Source: Capnocytophaga sp. oral taxon 878
Lineage (GTDB): Bacteria > Bacteroidota > Bacteroidia > Flavobacteriales > Flavobacteriaceae
Assembly (NCBI RefSeq): GCF_002999135.1
Contig: NZ_CP027229.1
Location: 1-64,000, forward strand
Direction of reading: 5' to 3'
Length of the DNA: 64,000 nt
Shown one piece after another: positions 43,038 to 52,407 of the stretch. The number at the start of each line of letters is the position of its first letter. Within the stretch, counting starts at the first letter, position 1. Under the pieces are notes generated by a model. It did not search any database. It had not been told where the DNA came from and was given only the letters and a program-made list of their open reading frames with translations. Position numbers and translations under genes: made by a program.

Positions 43038-44078
43038 TTAATAACTGTTCTCATCAATTTTCACCTTGCCCCAGAATACCTTGTAAGCAAAGTAAGTATA
43101 AATAAGCAATAATGGCGCTCCAATAGCTGTAATAGTCAGCATAATCTCTAATGATTTAGTCGAAGCAGCCGCATTGTATACGGTTATATCGTGTCCTATA
43201 ATCTCAGTATTACGCAAGAAAGTAGGGTGCAAGTTCAGTGCAGCTATTACCATAAAGAGAGCTATAGTGAGAATGGTACCTATAAAAGCCTTTTTATGGT
43301 CTCTTTTCTTTATAAAGAAAGCTACGCTTAAGATGCACAGAAGCAATAACACAGGGAACACCTTCAAACCAGTACTGTTAGCAATATTCTCAGCCAAATG
43401 AGGAGTAAGCATACTGTAAATAGCCACAGCAGTGAATACTACCAAGAAACCTAAGAAAGCAAGGTTAATACGCTTTTCAATGCGGTGGTGCATATCCCCG
43501 TGAGTTTTTATAAGCAAGTACAATCCTCCGTGTACCATAAACAGTAACAAAGTCATTACACCCACCAATAAAGCATAAGGAGTAAGGAAAGTAAAGAGCG
43601 CACCTCCAGTGTATTGGAAATTCTCATCCATCGGAAGTCCTTGTAGCACATTACCCATTACAACCCCCAAAAGCACCGGAAGCACTATACTACACACGCT
43701 GTACACAGTATCCCAAGTGTCGCGCCACTTTTGGCTATCTTCCTTACCGCGTACCTCTATTGATACAGCCCTAAAGATAATAAACATCAAGAAAAGCATC
43801 AAAGGCGTATTCATTGCCGAAAACAATTCAGCATACATCAGTGGGAAACCAGCAAATATACCAGCACCACCTATTACCAGCCACGCCTCATTACCATCCC
43901 ATACAGGGCCTATAGCATTAAGTGCTACACGGCGTTCTTCTTTCTTGTCAAAAAACAGGTGCCACGCTCCAGCTCCAAAATCAAAGCCGTCCAAAATAGC
44001 ATAGCCTGTAATTAAAAATCCTATAATGATGAACCACCACGTAGGGTAGTCTATTCCTAAAAAAGTTCCTAATTCCAT
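43038..44078 (-). CDS. cydB: Cytochrome bd quinol oxidase subunit II
   Basis: A 346-residue membrane protein of about eight to nine helices: WWFIIIGFLITGYAILDGFDFGAGAWHLF at the start, then IGPVWDGNEAWLVIGGAGIFAGFP, the family signature. It forms the high-affinity terminal oxidase with CydA. It begins 12 nt after cydA. Confidence 0.96.
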   Translation of the reverse strand: MELGTFLGIDYPTWWFIIIGFLITGYAILDGFDFGAGAWHLFFDKKEERRVALNAIGPVWDGNEAWLVIGGAGIFAGFPLMYAELFSAMNTPLMLFLMFIIFRAVSIEVRGKEDSQKWRDTWDTVYSVCSIVLPVLLGVVMGNVLQGLPMDENFQYTGGALFTFLTPYALLVGVMTLLLFMVHGGLYLLIKTHGDMHHRIEKRINLAFLGFLVVFTAVAIYSMLTPHLAENIANSTGLKVFPVLLLLCILSVAFFIKKRDHKKAFIGTILTIALFMVIAALNLHPTFLRNTEIIGHDITVYNAAASTKSLEIMLTITAIGAPLLLIYTYFAYKVFWGKVKIDENSY

Positions 44079-44090
44079 AATTGTAATTTC

Positions 44091-45437
44091 TTATGCAGTT
44101 TGTAATTTTTTATCTCCTTCGTGTTCGTCTATACCGTGAACAATTTTCTTCTTCATCAAGTACATAAACAGCACAAAGAGAACTGTATAAATAAGAGTGA
44201 ACAAAATAATAGCAAACAATATTTGGTGTGATGATACCGACTTTGAAAGCGCATCGCTTGTACGCAATAACTTGTACACTATCCACGGTTGTCTACCCAT
44301 TTCAGCAGCAAACCAACCCGCTTGGTTACCTATCTGAGGCAAAATTACACTCCATACAAATATCTGCAATAACCAGCGCTTTTCGTATAATTTACCTCTC
44401 CATAACAAGAAAGCAGCATACACAGTAAGTCCTATCAAGAACATACCAATAGCCACCATTATATGATAGAATTGGAACACAGCATTCACTTGGCTAGGAC
44501 GCTCATCCATTGGGTATTGGTCAAGTCCTACCACAGGGCTATCAGCATTCATATGTAACATATATGATAACCCATAAGGTATCTTCAGTCCATAAGTCTC
44601 CTCATTCTGTTTGTCTACCCATCCCAAAATGAAAGCATCCGCAGGTCCAGTCTTAAAATGTCCCTCCATAGCAGCCAATTTCTCAGGTTGGTTTACAGCC
44701 ACACCCTCAGCCGAGCTATGTCCCGATACCAATTGCAATAAAGTAAAGAAAGTCGCAATAATAAGAGTCACTTTAAAAGCTTTCTTTGAAATATCAACGT
44801 GTCTTCCCTTAAGTAAATACCAAGCATGAACACTTAGTACTAAGAAGATACCTGCCAAGAATGCACCTTGCCACACGTGCCAAATACGATCTACACTTGA
44901 AGGGTTGAACACCATAGCCCAAAAGTCTGTAATCACAGCCTTAGCCTGCAGCCCCTCGCCAGCAATTTCATATCCGGCAGGAGTTTGTTGCCAGCTGTTA
45001 GCCACTACAATCCAAATAGCCGAGAACATCGAGCCCAACCACACACCAAGTGTAGCCAAAAAATGCCATTTAGGCTTAATCTTATTCCACCCAAAAAGTA
45101 CTATACCAAGACAAGTACTCTCCAAGGCAAAAGCAAAAACACCTTCAGCAGCCAAAGCACTACCAAAAATATCACCCACATAACGTGAGTATGTAGCCCA
45201 GTTCGTGCCAAATTCAAATTCCATTACAATACCAGTAGCCACACCAAAACCAAAGGTAAGTGAAAAAATACGAGTCCAAAAACGCGCAAGCGTATCATAC
45301 TCCTTCTTCCCAGTGCGTAGGTAAAGCCCCTTAAAAGCCACCATTATAAGCCCCAACCCTATACTCAAAGGTGGGTAAATGTAGTGGAATGCAATCGTCA
45401 GTGCAAACTGAATACGTGCTAAAATCTCTGTTTCCAT
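44091..45437 (-). CDS. cydA: Cytochrome bd quinol oxidase subunit I
   Basis: A 448-residue protein starting METEILARIQFALTIAFHYIYPPLSIGLG, where the His (residue 18) is the heme ligand near the N-terminus. GVATGIVMEFEFGTNW and GWFAAEMGRQPW are the conserved heme/quinol segments. The protein lacks the long Q-loop of the E. coli type. The 12-codon upstream extension in the open frame is rejected because it overlaps the promoter. The oxidase supports respiration at low oxygen, in keeping with a capnophilic or microaerobic lifestyle. Confidence 0.96.
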   Translation of the reverse strand: METEILARIQFALTIAFHYIYPPLSIGLGLIMVAFKGLYLRTGKKEYDTLARFWTRIFSLTFGFGVATGIVMEFEFGTNWATYSRYVGDIFGSALAAEGVFAFALESTCLGIVLFGWNKIKPKWHFLATLGVWLGSMFSAIWIVVANSWQQTPAGYEIAGEGLQAKAVITDFWAMVFNPSSVDRIWHVWQGAFLAGIFLVLSVHAWYLLKGRHVDISKKAFKVTLIIATFFTLLQLVSGHSSAEGVAVNQPEKLAAMEGHFKTGPADAFILGWVDKQNEETYGLKIPYGLSYMLHMNADSPVVGLDQYPMDERPSQVNAVFQFYHIMVAIGMFLIGLTVYAAFLLWRGKLYEKRWLLQIFVWSVILPQIGNQAGWFAAEMGRQPWIVYKLLRTSDALSKSVSSHQILFAIILFTLIYTVLFVLFMYLMKKKIVHGIDEHEGDKKLQTA

Positions 45438-45470
45438 ACGTCGAGTAAAATTAATTAGTGAATTATCGCA

Positions 45471-45500
45471 CAAAAATACATACTATTTTCAGAATAACAA
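45471..45500 (-). promoter_or_regulatory. Promoter of cydAB
   Basis: On the minus strand TTGTTATTC (TTG at 45498-45500), a 19-nt spacer and TATTTTTG (45471-45478). The cydA ATG is 33 nt downstream. Confidence 0.65.
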
Positions 45501-45641
45501 CAAATAAAGAGTAAAATCGCCACAATTTATTACCATTCTAAATTAAGCATACACACACCCCCCACCATCCCACCAACCTTCAAAAAACAAACTCACCTAT
45601 CACCACCCTTTTTTACTTCTCACCTCTTATCTCTTATCTAA

Positions 45642-45877
45642 ATTGCGAATTCTTCAAAAATACCCATCTTCTACCTCCGCTCCCCCTAAAAAACACAATC
45701 CACTCATAATCAAGCAAATTCACCCCCAACCATCTCCCAGCCATTCCCCAGCTATCCCTTAGGTTGAACGAACCTATAACGAAGGATAAACGAACTATAA
45801 ACGAAGGATAATCATCACTACCCTGATAATCAGCCTATTCACTCCCCAACCCTCTCTTTGCCAAATCCGCAACAAAT
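45642..45877 (+). repeat. Dispersed intergenic repeat, long form, copy 7
   Basis: A 236-bp element in the 890-bp gap between cydA and the DUF1573 gene. The left motif ATTGCGAATTCTTCAAAAAT and right motif TTGCCAAATCCGCAACAAAT form the inverted pair. The core at 45767-45810 has four 11-bp units, with TGATAATCA just downstream. The remaining gap holds the cydA promoter, the C-rich tandem array and the sigma-54-like promoter. Confidence 0.88.
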
Positions 45878-45940
45878 TCCTCATAAACCAACATTTTTCA
45901 CACTCTATTTCTCTTTTCTCACCATTTTTATTAATATCCC

Positions 45941-46237
45941 TCCCCGCAGCCCCTATCTCCTAACTTCTCCCCGCAATCCCTTATCTCCTAACTTCTCCCC
46001 GCAATCCCTTATCTCCTAACCCCTCCCCGCAGCCCCTATCTCCTAACCTCTCCCTGCCAATCCCTATCTCCTAACTTCTCCCCGCAATCCCTTATCTCCT
46101 AACCCCTCCCCGCAGCCCCTATTTCCATAATTCCTCCCCGCAATCCCTATTCCCTAACTCCTATCTCCTAAATCCTATTTTATTAATACCCCTCCCCGCA
46201 ATCCCTATTCCCTAACTCCTATCTCCTAAATCCTAAC
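45941..46237 (+). repeat. C-rich tandem array, about 28-bp units
   Basis: About nine units built on TCCCCGCAATCCCTTATCTCC plus TAAC, mostly 26-29 bp apart, with the last two spaced 58 bp. Unit variants differ at CAAT/CAGC. The plus strand is strikingly pyrimidine-rich. It begins about 60 bp after repeat copy 7 and ends about 25 bp before the sigma-54-like promoter. Confidence 0.9.
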
Positions 46238-46261
46238 AAAATGTTTTGTCACAAGCACACT

Positions 46262-46278
46262 TTGGCACGGTTATTGTA
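46262..46278 (+). promoter_or_regulatory. Candidate sigma-54 (RpoN) promoter
   Basis: TTGGCACG at 46262-46269, four bases, then TTGT at 46274-46277. GG and G(T) lie exactly ten bases apart, the required -24/-12 geometry. Only the last base of the TTGC element differs from consensus. The ATG of the DUF1573 gene is 49 nt downstream, and no TAnnTTTG element is present nearby. Confidence 0.7.
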
Positions 46279-46326
46279 CTTTTCCTCATTGTAAAAAACA
46301 TAAAGTAAATTTAATTTTTTTGTACT

Positions 46327-46698
46327 ATGAAAAAGTTTTTAACATTTGTATTTTTAGCATTTTTTGGTGTAATGGCGTATGCTCAAGACGCTCAAATCAC
46401 TTTTAAAGCCGAAGAAATTGATTACGGAACAATTAAACAAGGAGCCGACGGCGTTCGCATATTCGAGTTTACCAATACAGGTAAAGCACCTCTTGTAATC
46501 GCCAACGCATATTCTTCTTGTGGTTGTACAGTTCCTACTTGGACAAATCAACCTATAGCACCAGGTGCTAAAGGAAAAATCGAAGTAAGATACGATACCA
46601 ATCGTGTGGGCCCTATCAGCAAAACTATTACAGTACAATCTAATGCGAAAGACGCTCCAACAAAAACCTTACGCATAAGAGGTACTATTGTTCAATAA
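46327..46698 (+). CDS. DUF1573 domain secreted protein
   Basis: A 123-residue protein with signal peptide MKKFLTFVFLAFFGVMAYAQ, then the DUF1573 immunoglobulin-like domain: IDYGTIKQGADGVRIFEFTNTGKAPLVIANAYSSCGCTVPTWTNQPIAPGAKG. The SSCGC motif with two close Cys is the family hallmark. The function is not established; such proteins are abundant periplasmic or surface proteins in Bacteroidetes. It seems to be expressed from the sigma-54-like promoter and ends at a good hairpin. Confidence 0.92.
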   Translation: MKKFLTFVFLAFFGVMAYAQDAQITFKAEEIDYGTIKQGADGVRIFEFTNTGKAPLVIANAYSSCGCTVPTWTNQPIAPGAKGKIEVRYDTNRVGPISKTITVQSNAKDAPTKTLRIRGTIVQ

Positions 46699-46731
46699 TC
46701 CATAACTATTTATATTTTAATTACTCCCCCC

Positions 46732-46779
46732 GAAGTCGCCTGCACTCCCTATCCCTATCCCCGCAGGCGACTTCTTTTT
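46732..46779 (+). terminator. Terminator of DUF1573 gene
   Basis: GAAGTCGCCTGC (46732-46743) pairs perfectly with GCAGGCGACTTC (46763-46774), followed by TTTTT. The 19-nt loop is CCCTAT-rich, like the nearby C-rich array. Confidence 0.88.
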
Positions 46780-46831
46780 AAAAAGAACTAAATTAAAAAA
46801 CATATCAAAAGAAAACTAATTTAAAAGACGT

Positions 46832-47593
46832 ATGAAATTACATTTAATTACATTTATCGCAGCTGCCTTCGCAGCACAATTCGCAACAGCTCAGGTAGAA
46901 ACAGGTACCCTAACCGATACCACTGCTCCTATCATTACCGAGGCTACCCAAGCTCAACAAGAAGCAGCTCTTAAAGCCGAAAAAGAACGCCTAAAAGCTG
47001 AACAACAACTACAAAAAGAGCAAGAAAAGGCACTAAAAGCTCAAGAAAAAGCAGCTAAAGAACAAGCTAAAGCCGAAGCAGCAGCCAAAAAAGCTGAAGA
47101 AAAAGCTAAACGCGACGCCGAAAAAGCAGCTAAAGAAAAAGCAAAAGCCGAAGCAGCCGCTAAAAAAGCTGAAGAAAAAGCAGCTAAAGAAAAAGCTAAA
47201 GCTGAAAAAGCAGCTCGAAAAGCCGAAGAAAAAGCAGCTAAAGAAAAAGCTAAAGCCGAAAAAGCAGCTCGAAAAGCCGAAGAAAAAGCTAGAAAAGAAC
47301 AAGAAAGAGCCGCTAAAGAAAAAGCTAAAGCCGAAAAAGCAGCTCGAAAAAATAGAGAACGCTTAGCCAAAGCCAACAGCGAAGTATCTAAAGTAGAAGC
47401 TAGAATCACTAAAGCTAAAAACGACTTGGCACAAGAAGAAAATAAATTCAATATCAAAAAAGCCAAAGGCGCACTTTCTCCTCAAGACGAAGCTAAGCTA
47501 AAAGGTAAAATACTTAAAAGACAGCAAAAAATTAACGACCTTCAGCTTGATCTTGTAAAAGCTAAAGAAAGAGTTACTAAATATTCATTGTAG
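46832..47593 (+). CDS. Secreted Ala/Lys/Glu-rich coiled-coil protein
   Basis: A 253-residue protein with signal peptide MKLHLITFIAAAFAAQFATAQ. Residues about 45-180 are a long charged single-helix or coiled coil built from near-repeats of AEEKAAKEKAKAEKAARK (18 residues, 54 bp). The last 70 residues (AKANSEVSKVEARITKAKNDLAQEENKFN ... KINDLQLDLVKAKERV) are a more regular coiled coil. It resembles the TolA stalk in composition only. The antisense frames across it are a by-product of its codon repetition. It follows the DUF1573 gene but is separated by a terminator. Confidence 0.75.
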   Translation: MKLHLITFIAAAFAAQFATAQVETGTLTDTTAPIITEATQAQQEAALKAEKERLKAEQQLQKEQEKALKAQEKAAKEQAKAEAAAKKAEEKAKRDAEKAAKEKAKAEAAAKKAEEKAAKEKAKAEKAARKAEEKAAKEKAKAEKAARKAEEKARKEQERAAKEKAKAEKAARKNRERLAKANSEVSKVEARITKAKNDLAQEENKFNIKKAKGALSPQDEAKLKGKILKRQQKINDLQLDLVKAKERVTKYSL

Positions 47594-47616
47594 TATTTTA
47601 TTATAATAAAAAAACT

Positions 47617-47656
47617 AAAAAAGTCGGGAATACATCTGTACTCCCGACTTTTTTTT
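47617..47656 (+). terminator. Terminator of coiled-coil protein gene
   Basis: AAAAAAGTCGGGA pairs with TCCCGACTTTTTT, with an additional TACA/TGTA pairing in the loop. Confidence 0.9.
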
Positions 47657-47723
47657 CTACTCTAAATCATTCCTCACTTGCACTCCCTCTAAGCGCTATT
47701 TCATCATTTAAATACACAAAAAT

Positions 47724-47757
47724 AAAGGCTACCTCATATAATCTGAAGGTAGCCTTT
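47724..47757 (-). terminator. Terminator of asnS
   Basis: AAAGGCTACCT (47724-47734) and AGGTAGCCTTT (47747-47757) form an 11-bp hairpin with a 12-nt loop, 25 nt after the asnS stop, with T-rich sequence on the minus strand. Confidence 0.82.
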
Positions 47758-47781
47758 TCTATTATAAATAAGTAATAAATA

Positions 47782-49212
47782 CTAAAACTCAGCGCTGCCA
47801 GGAGTACGAGGGTAAGGTATTACATCACGTATATTAGTCATACCAGTAGCAAATAGCACCAGCCTTTCAAAACCAAGACCAAAACCACTGTGTACAGCAG
47901 TACCAAACTTCCGAAGGTCAAGGTACCACCAAAGGTCTTCTTCCTTCATACCAAGGTCAGCTATTTTTTGTTTTAGCACATCATAACGTTCTTCACGTTG
48001 TGAGCCACCTACTATCTCACCTATACCAGGGAACAAGATATCCATAGCACGTACCGTTTTACCATCATCATTCAGCCGCATATAAAATGCCTTAATGTTA
48101 GCAGGGTAATCGTATAGAATTACAGGGCATTCAAAGTGTTTTTCTACCAAGTAGCGTTCGTGTTCACTTTGCAAATCAACCCCCCATTCATTCACAAGGT
48201 ATTGGAATTTCTTCTTCTTGTTGTGGTTACTGTTTTTAAGAATATCAATAGCTTCAGTATAGCTTACTCTCTTAAACTCATTGTGTATCACAAATTCAAG
48301 TTTCTCTATCAGCGACATAGAGCTGCGCTCATTCTGTGGCTTAGTTTTCTCTTCCTCCAAGAAACGCTTATTCAAGAACTCAAGGTCATCTCTGCGTACC
48401 TCCAAAGTATATTTTAGTACATACTTAATAAAGTCCTCAGCCAAGTCCATATTATCTATAAGATCATAGAAAGCCATTTCAGGTTCTATCATCCAGAATT
48501 CAGCCAAGTGGCGTGAAGTATTAGAGTTTTCAGCACGGAAGGTAGGTCCAAAAGTATAAATCTTCCCAAGAGCCATTGCAAAGGTTTCCCCCTCTAATTG
48601 CCCCGATACAGTAAGATTAGTTTCACGTCCAAAAAAGTCTTTTTTGTAATCTACCTCACCATTTTCAGTCAGAGGTGGGTTCTTAGGGTCTAAAGTAGTT
48701 ACCCTGAACATTTCACCAGCACCTTCAGCATCACTACCAGTTATGATAGGTGTATTTACATAAAAGAAACCATTATCTTGAAAATACTTGTGAATAGCAA
48801 AAGCTAAAGTCGAGCGCACACGCATTACAGCACTAAAAGTATTAGAGCGTACACGTAAGTGAGCATTATCACGCAAAAACTCAAGTGAGTGTTTTTTAGG
48901 CTGAATAGGATATTCTTCAGGATTGCTATCACCCAGTATAGTAAGGGCTGTAGCTTGCACTTCTACACTTTGTCCTTTACCTTGGCTTTCTACCACGGTT
49001 CCTTTCACTTCTATAGCAGCTCCTGTAGTAATGCGTTTTAGTAATTCAGGGTCAGTATTTTCAAAATCTACCACTATTTGTAAGTTATCTATAGTCGAAC
49101 CATCGTTCAGGGCTATAAAGCGGTTGCTGCGAAAAGTACGCACCCAACCTTTCAGGGTAACTTCCCCCTGTACTGTTTTTCCTTCTTGTAATAACTGTTT
49201 AATTGAAACCAT
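47782..49212 (-). CDS. asnS: Asparaginyl-tRNA synthetase
   Basis: A 476-residue class IIb aminoacyl-tRNA synthetase. The OB-fold tRNA-binding domain comes first ([22 protein letters not shown]), then motif 2 ([25 protein letters not shown]) and motif 3 ([34 protein letters not shown]). The AsnRS-type SRHLAEFWM and ending PGSAEF fit asnS rather than aspS. It follows the MBOAT gene by 56 nt. Confidence 0.96.
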   Translation of the reverse strand: MVSIKQLLQEGKTVQGEVTLKGWVRTFRSNRFIALNDGSTIDNLQIVVDFENTDPELLKRITTGAAIEVKGTVVESQGKGQSVEVQATALTILGDSNPEEYPIQPKKHSLEFLRDNAHLRVRSNTFSAVMRVRSTLAFAIHKYFQDNGFFYVNTPIITGSDAEGAGEMFRVTTLDPKNPPLTENGEVDYKKDFFGRETNLTVSGQLEGETFAMALGKIYTFGPTFRAENSNTSRHLAEFWMIEPEMAFYDLIDNMDLAEDFIKYVLKYTLEVRRDDLEFLNKRFLEEEKTKPQNERSSMSLIEKLEFVIHNEFKRVSYTEAIDILKNSNHNKKKKFQYLVNEWGVDLQSEHERYLVEKHFECPVILYDYPANIKAFYMRLNDDGKTVRAMDILFPGIGEIVGGSQREERYDVLKQKIADLGMKEEDLWWYLDLRKFGTAVHSGFGLGFERLVLFATGMTNIRDVIPYPRTPGSAEF

Positions 49213-49268
49213 TTTTTTGATAATTAATGATTAATATTTAGTAATATTGCACTACTTTTTCCCAATGC

Positions 49269-50930
49269 CTAAAACTGAAAATATATAAAAGGCTGTATAT
49301 CTGTCGAATAAGCTTGGTAGCATATAAGTACAACTACCATAGCGATAGCCCCTTTTACAAGGTAATGGCTTTGAGTAAATACGTGTTCAATATAATCTTT
49401 CCAACTCTGAGGTAACCAATGGGTAATATACCCTATAAGAATAATCCCTAATGGAATATTATTGTATTTCATTACTTGGGTAGCAGTGTCCCAACTCATA
49501 TTGTGGGCTATCTGTCCAAACCATTGCCCTACACTTTCCATATCAGTACTGCGGAAGAAAATACGCGTAAAGGTAATAAAACTAAAAGTGAAGAATATCT
49601 TCCACACACGGGCTACCCAAAGGCTACTATTCTCATACGGACTCACTTTGCGCCAATACTTATAAGCAACTACTCCCAGTCCATTAAGTCCTCCCCAAAT
49701 AGCAAACTTCCATGAGGCACCATGCCATAACCCCCCAATGAGCATCGTAAGCATAATATTGATATTAGTAGTAAGGTACCGCTCAAAAGGTTTATAAAAA
49801 AATGCTATTACCGAGCCTACTATTAATAAGCAGCCAGTAATCAAGGTAAAAGCCAAATTACCTACAGCTACTACCATTATCAGTACAAATAGTAGCGCAA
49901 AAACAAAAGTTCCTAAACTACTATTTCTATTTCCTCCTAAAGGAATGTATAAATAATCTTTTAACCAAGTAGAAAGAGAGATATGCCATCGCTTCCAAAA
50001 ATCACCACAATTAAGAGCTTTGTAAGGTGAATTGAAGTTAATAGGTAAAGTAAAGCCCATCAATAAAGCTACACCTATAGCAATATCAGTATATCCAGAA
50101 AAGTCACCATATATTTGCAATGAGTAACCTATCAATGCTAAGATATTAGTAAATCCCGAATGCATAGTAGGAGCATCAAATACTCTATCTAAAAAGTGTA
50201 AAGCTATGAAGTCAGCAAATATCATTTTTTTGATAAGCCCTTTGAGTATTAAAAAGATAGCCTTATTAAAATCATCTTTACTAATCTTTGTGCTTTTCAA
50301 TATCTGCGGTACAAACTCTTCAGCCCGTACTATAGGCCCAGCTACTAATTGAGGGAAGAAACTTACATAAAAACCAAAATCTAATATTGATTTTAAAGGG
50401 GCTACCTTCTGCCTATAAATATCTACTGTATAGCTGATAGTTTGAAAAGTGTAGAATGAAATCCCTACTGGCAAAATAATTTTGTCAACAGTAAAATAAC
50501 CTTTATCACTAAATCCATTAGCCCAATAGGCTAAGTAGTTAAATGTTTGGTGGTCAGTATTAAAAAGAGCGTTATAAGTATCAGTGAAGAAATAAGCGTA
50601 CTTAAAATAGCCTAATACTAACAAGTTTAAGCAAACGCTAACACTAACAGCTACCTTGCGTTTAAAGGCATCACTTTGCCTATTGATATAATGCCCTAAA
50701 TAAAAATCAGTAACAGTGCTAAATACCAATAACAGTACAAACAACCCACTTGACTTGTAGTAAAAATAAAAACTCGCTACTAGCAAAAACAAATTGCGCA
50801 AGTGCTTCCTATTATAAATAAGCGCAAAAACCGCATACACTAAGGCAAAGAATATCCAGAAATCTATGCGCACAAAGGTAAGCGGGTGCTTAGCATCGAA
50901 TGTGAAAAAGTTATTAAAAAAGTCTGTCAT
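49269..50930 (-). CDS. MBOAT family O-acyltransferase
   Basis: A 553-residue membrane protein with many transmembrane helices. MBOAT/AlgI-like motifs are visible: LPVGISFYTFQTISYTVDIYR, FWKRWHISLSTWLKDYLYIPLGGNR and the catalytic-His region MLIGGLWHGASWKFAIWGGLNG. AlgI-type proteins move acetyl groups across the membrane for decoration of exported polysaccharides or peptidoglycan. The SGNH-domain gene directly upstream (6-nt gap) is the natural extracytoplasmic partner. The polymer modified is not known. Confidence 0.92.
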   Translation of the reverse strand: MTDFFNNFFTFDAKHPLTFVRIDFWIFFALVYAVFALIYNRKHLRNLFLLVASFYFYYKSSGLFVLLLVFSTVTDFYLGHYINRQSDAFKRKVAVSVSVCLNLLVLGYFKYAYFFTDTYNALFNTDHQTFNYLAYWANGFSDKGYFTVDKIILPVGISFYTFQTISYTVDIYRQKVAPLKSILDFGFYVSFFPQLVAGPIVRAEEFVPQILKSTKISKDDFNKAIFLILKGLIKKMIFADFIALHFLDRVFDAPTMHSGFTNILALIGYSLQIYGDFSGYTDIAIGVALLMGFTLPINFNSPYKALNCGDFWKRWHISLSTWLKDYLYIPLGGNRNSSLGTFVFALLFVLIMVVAVGNLAFTLITGCLLIVGSVIAFFYKPFERYLTTNINIMLTMLIGGLWHGASWKFAIWGGLNGLGVVAYKYWRKVSPYENSSLWVARVWKIFFTFSFITFTRIFFRSTDMESVGQWFGQIAHNMSWDTATQVMKYNNIPLGIILIGYITHWLPQSWKDYIEHVFTQSHYLVKGAIAMVVVLICYQAYSTDIQPFIYFQF

Positions 50931-50936
50931 AGTTTG

Positions 50937-52400
50937 TTATTCAACTGCTGCAAGGTCATTATGCAGGCATTGGTAAAATACTTCCGAAATAAGTTTAGTG
51001 CCTTTCGGACTAAAATGTACATAATCAGAAGCTGCCATTCCTTCTTTTACCCAAGTAATCATAGCGTTCTCGCCTCCCATAGCCTCATACATACTAAAAT
51101 AGGCTATACCATTCTTTAAGGCCTCTTCTTTCATTAGTTCATTTAGTTTGGGTAGAAATGGGTAGGTAAGCCTTTTTCCATTGCGTGAGGTAGTCATATC
51201 ACCAGGTCCCAGTAACATAAACATTGCTTTAGGGTTGGCACGCTTCACCCAATTCATATTGTAAATAAGCCCTTCTACATACTCTTTAAGTTGCTGGTCT
51301 GTTTTCATATAAGGGATAGTATTCCCTCCGTATTGAAAGATAAAAAAGTCAGGTTGCCTATCAACCGACATTTGTCTGTAATTCTCGTAATTCATACGGG
51401 TAAATATGCGTCCTGCCTCACCACGCATAGCCACATTATCCATACGCACTCCTCTAGCCGCATCAAGTGTTATACCGTAAAAGTCAGCGCTTACTCGCCC
51501 TTCCAACTCTACTCGTAACTCTTTAGGGGTAGTAGCAAAACTTATTTTGTAATTATGATATTTCCCGTCAGAAATAAGGGTGTCTTTCCTCAGCAGATTA
51601 CTGCCTTCATATACTCTAATAGATATTTTGCTATGGGCATTACCGTAATGTAGTCCAAATATAGTGTAGTTCTGTAGCCGTGCGTATGATTTCTTTGAGG
51701 GTTTTAGGGTAAATGAAGCCTTACTTACAGGCATACTTGCTGTGTCCTTACTATATGGGGTAAAACGTGAATAAGTAGCGAAAAGCCCATACATATCGTG
51801 CTTTACAGTACGTCGCTGTTTACGATCAAAAAAAGCATAACGCACCCAGTTACCAGTAGTGTTAATATCAATACTATTCTGGTTATACACTACTTTTATA
51901 GGGAAGAACCCGGGTCCACCTCCTTCGTATGCCAATTGTAGGCGGTTACGCACATAGCCAGTAATACGGTCGCCTTCTATTTGTGAGTCTCCATAATGTA
52001 CTATCTGGCAACTAGATTGGTGCAGTTTAGCCTTTAGCTGTTTTAAGTAATCAATCTTATTACCAGGGTAATATATTTTACCTTCTGTATTGGATTCTAA
52101 CTTATGCAGAGAGTCCTTAACAAGGCTGTCATTTTCAGTTAATGTTTTTGTTTTTTCATCAACTATGCTACCTTCAGTTTTTTTAATAAGTTCGTCAAGC
52201 CGTTTGTTCTCCTTTTCTGTATTTTTGAACAGCATTCCTAATATATCTGGCGTAGGGTAGCGTAACATAGCGTTATTCCCAAATACTATGCCCTCTCGCA
52301 CCATACCACTAGCAGTAGTATGATATCGGCTAAAAAAAGTCATTGCAAATAGGGCTATAAGTACCCCTACAATAAATAGTAATATCTTCTTAGGTTGCAT
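50937..52400 (-). CDS. SGNH-hydrolase-like acyl transfer protein
   Basis: A 487-residue protein with an N-terminal membrane anchor (KKILLFIVGVLIALFAMTFF). A charged helical spacer (about 60-110) is followed by an SGNH domain: block I QIVHYGDSQIEGDRI (Ser in GDSQ), FIFQYGGNT (Asn), and block V ASDYVHFSPKGTKLI (Asp/His). Block I and block V are separated by a 200-residue beta-rich insertion. It is probably the periplasmic acetyltransferase or esterase that works with the adjacent MBOAT protein. It lies 7 nt after the ABC-F gene. Confidence 0.85.
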   Translation of the reverse strand: MQPKKILLFIVGVLIALFAMTFFSRYHTTASGMVREGIVFGNNAMLRYPTPDILGMLFKNTEKENKRLDELIKKTEGSIVDEKTKTLTENDSLVKDSLHKLESNTEGKIYYPGNKIDYLKQLKAKLHQSSCQIVHYGDSQIEGDRITGYVRNRLQLAYEGGGPGFFPIKVVYNQNSIDINTTGNWVRYAFFDRKQRRTVKHDMYGLFATYSRFTPYSKDTASMPVSKASFTLKPSKKSYARLQNYTIFGLHYGNAHSKISIRVYEGSNLLRKDTLISDGKYHNYKISFATTPKELRVELEGRVSADFYGITLDAARGVRMDNVAMRGEAGRIFTRMNYENYRQMSVDRQPDFFIFQYGGNTIPYMKTDQQLKEYVEGLIYNMNWVKRANPKAMFMLLGPGDMTTSRNGKRLTYPFLPKLNELMKEEALKNGIAYFSMYEAMGGENAMITWVKEGMAASDYVHFSPKGTKLISEVFYQCLHNDLAAVE

Positions 52401-52407
52401 CCTTTTA

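Noticed and set aside
45941..46237. The C-rich tandem array as a CRISPR array
   Set aside because: There are no unique spacers of constant length between units, units touch each other directly, and no cas genes are present.
47033..47466. Long antisense frames opposite the coiled-coil gene
   Set aside because: They are open only because the Lys/Ala/Glu codon repeats have no stop in the reverse frames; products are Phe/Ser-Ala low-complexity.
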